This document shows positions 5,479 through 6,337 of a stretch of DNA of 6,337 nt, piece by piece. Position 1 is the first letter of the stretch; every line of letters begins with the position of its first letter. The notes beneath the pieces were generated by a model that saw only the letters and a program-made list of their open reading frames with translations, did not search any database and was not told where the DNA came from. Made by a program: the position numbers and the translations under genes. Source of the DNA: Chloroflexia bacterium (lineage in GTDB: Bacteria; Chloroflexota; Chloroflexia; Thermomicrobiales; UBA6265); the NCBI GenBank assembly GCA_013698285.1, contig JACCVE010000109.1, positions 1 to 6,337 on the forward strand, in the 5' to 3' direction.

Positions 5479-6337
5479 TTGATCACGACCCGCACGACGC
5501 TCACGCCACGTCACCGGCCGACCGTCCCGATGGCCCGGCTGGTCGCCGCGATCGGTCTGGTCGCCATCACCGTCCTCGGGCACGTGGCCCCGGCGCTGGC
5601 CTCCATGCCCGCTCCGGCGGGTGTCCCGGCGGTGGCGCAGGCCGCCGTCGAGGGTCCGGTCATCGTCGTCCTCGAATCCGGTGCCGAACCCGTCCGCACG
5701 CTGCGCGAGAGTGACGTCGCGGCGAATGCGGGTCGGAGCTTCACCCGGGCCATCCGGGGATTCTCGGCCAACCTGACAGCCGCCGAGGTGGGCCGCCTGG
5801 CCCGCAATCCCCGCGTACGTTCGATCACCCCCGATCTGCCGGTCTACGCCCAGGAACAGACCTTGCCGACCGGTATCGACCGGATCGAGGCCGACCGGAA
5901 CGCGACCGCCTCGATCGACGGCGGCGGTGGGGGGGTCGACGCCTCGATCGCGATCCTCGACTCCGGGATTGACACGGCTAACGCGGACCTGTCGGTCGCC
6001 GGCGGCGTCAACTGCCTCGGCAGCGGCGGCTTCGCCGACGTCAATGGGCACGGTACTCATGTGGCCGGCATCGCGGCGGCCCGGGACAACGACTTCGGTA
6101 CCGTCGGCGTCGCCCCGGGCGCCTCGCTCTACGCGGTCCGGGTCCTCGGGGCCGATCTCTCCGGCAGCTACTCGTCGTTGATCTGTGGCCTCGAGTGGGT
6201 CATCGCCAACGCCGGTTCGATCGACGTGGCCAACATGAGTGTCGCCGGGTCGGGTTCCGACTCGTCGTGCACGGCAGAGCCGCTCCACCAGGCGATCTGC
6301 AACACCGTCGCGGCGGGCGTCACCGTCGTCGTCGCGG
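5479..6337 (+). CDS. Secreted subtilisin-family (S8) serine protease, 5' part
   Basis: The frame starts at TTG 5479 and is still open at the right edge (286 residues seen). Residues 1-41 form a signal peptide: an Arg-containing n-region, a hydrophobic core at about 19-34 and a likely cut after 'ALA' at 39-41. Residues about 58-125 resemble an I9 propeptide ('VIVVLESG', 'RAIRGFSANLTAAEV', 'VRSITPD'), which normally folds and inhibits the enzyme until autocleavage. The catalytic domain then shows 'AILDSGID' with catalytic Asp161 (5959-5961) and 'NGHGTHVAGI' with catalytic His191 (6049-6051). 'GVAPGASLYAVRVL' (210-223) and 'VANMSVAG' (250-257) follow. Cys264 and Cys274 may pair. The oxyanion Asn and catalytic Ser lie beyond the window, so activity cannot be judged here. 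An alternative start is ATG 5530 (Met18), which would keep the signal core. General extracellular proteolysis is likely, and processing of the neighbouring surface protein is possible but unproven. Confidence 0.93.
   Translation, partial: MITTRTTLTPRHRPTVPMARLVAAIGLVAITVLGHVAPALASMPAPAGVPAVAQAAVEGPVIVVLESGAEPVRTLRESDVAANAGRSFTRAIRGFSANLTAAEVGRLARNPRVRSITPDLPVYAQEQTLPTGIDRIEADRNATASIDGGGGGVDASIAILDSGIDTANADLSVAGGVNCLGSGGFADVNGHGTHVAGIAAARDNDFGTVGVAPGASLYAVRVLGADLSGSYSSLICGLEWVIANAGSIDVANMSVAGSGSDSSCTAEPLHQAICNTVAAGVTVVVA

Noticed and set aside
5394..5714. Plus-strand frame of about 106 codons overlapping the protease start
   Set aside because: It is out of frame with the clear signal peptide and propeptide of the protease, and its predicted product is Arg/Gly/Pro-rich shadow sequence.
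4735..6288. Minus-strand frame of 517 codons across the end of the surface gene, the intergenic region and the protease
   Set aside because: It runs antisense to two well-supported genes, shows no recognisable domain and has the composition of a GC-rich shadow frame.

Overview
This is a strongly G+C-rich stretch, with codon third positions almost always G or C. It holds two incomplete genes on the + strand, and both products are exported. The composition, the use of TTG as a start, and the pairing of a giant SpaA/Cna-B repeat surface protein with a secreted subtilisin suggest a high-GC bacterium with an exposed surface. Candidates are Chloroflexota of the Thermomicrobia type or an actinomycete. 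There is no rRNA or other marker gene, so this placement is a weak inference.

Positions 1-5271 are the 3' part of a very large gene that is open at the left edge (1756 codons visible). It encodes a chain of prealbumin-like Ig-fold domains of the SpaA/Cna-B family: one partial domain (R0), thirteen tandem domains of about 83-96 residues (R1-R13), and three longer, divergent C-terminal domains (R14-R16). A Gly/Thr/Ser linker, a hydrophobic segment and an Arg-rich tail follow, which is the layout of a protein anchored at its C terminus. Every domain from R0 to R13 carries a GxCF/Y-type cysteine and a second cysteine at the start of an Asp-rich loop. The Lys-Glu-Asn residues that form the intramolecular isopeptide bond in this fold are complete only toward the C terminus (R9-R12 and R14-R16, with Asp for Asn in R13). 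They are degraded in R1-R8. R14-R16 use a different cysteine layout.

Positions 5272-5478 are intergenic. They hold an 11-bp perfect-stem hairpin just after the stop codon (probable terminator, no T-run). Further on is a cluster of mutually exclusive inverted repeats before the next gene, and then a good Shine-Dalgarno sequence.

Positions 5479-6337 are the 5' part of a subtilisin-family (S8) serine protease gene that runs off the right edge. The signal peptide, I9-type propeptide, catalytic Asp and catalytic His are visible; the oxyanion Asn and catalytic Ser lie beyond the window. The two genes probably supply a long cell-surface stalk or adhesin and a secreted protease. Nothing in the window proves that they act together. 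No mobile element, CRISPR array, tRNA or rRNA was seen.
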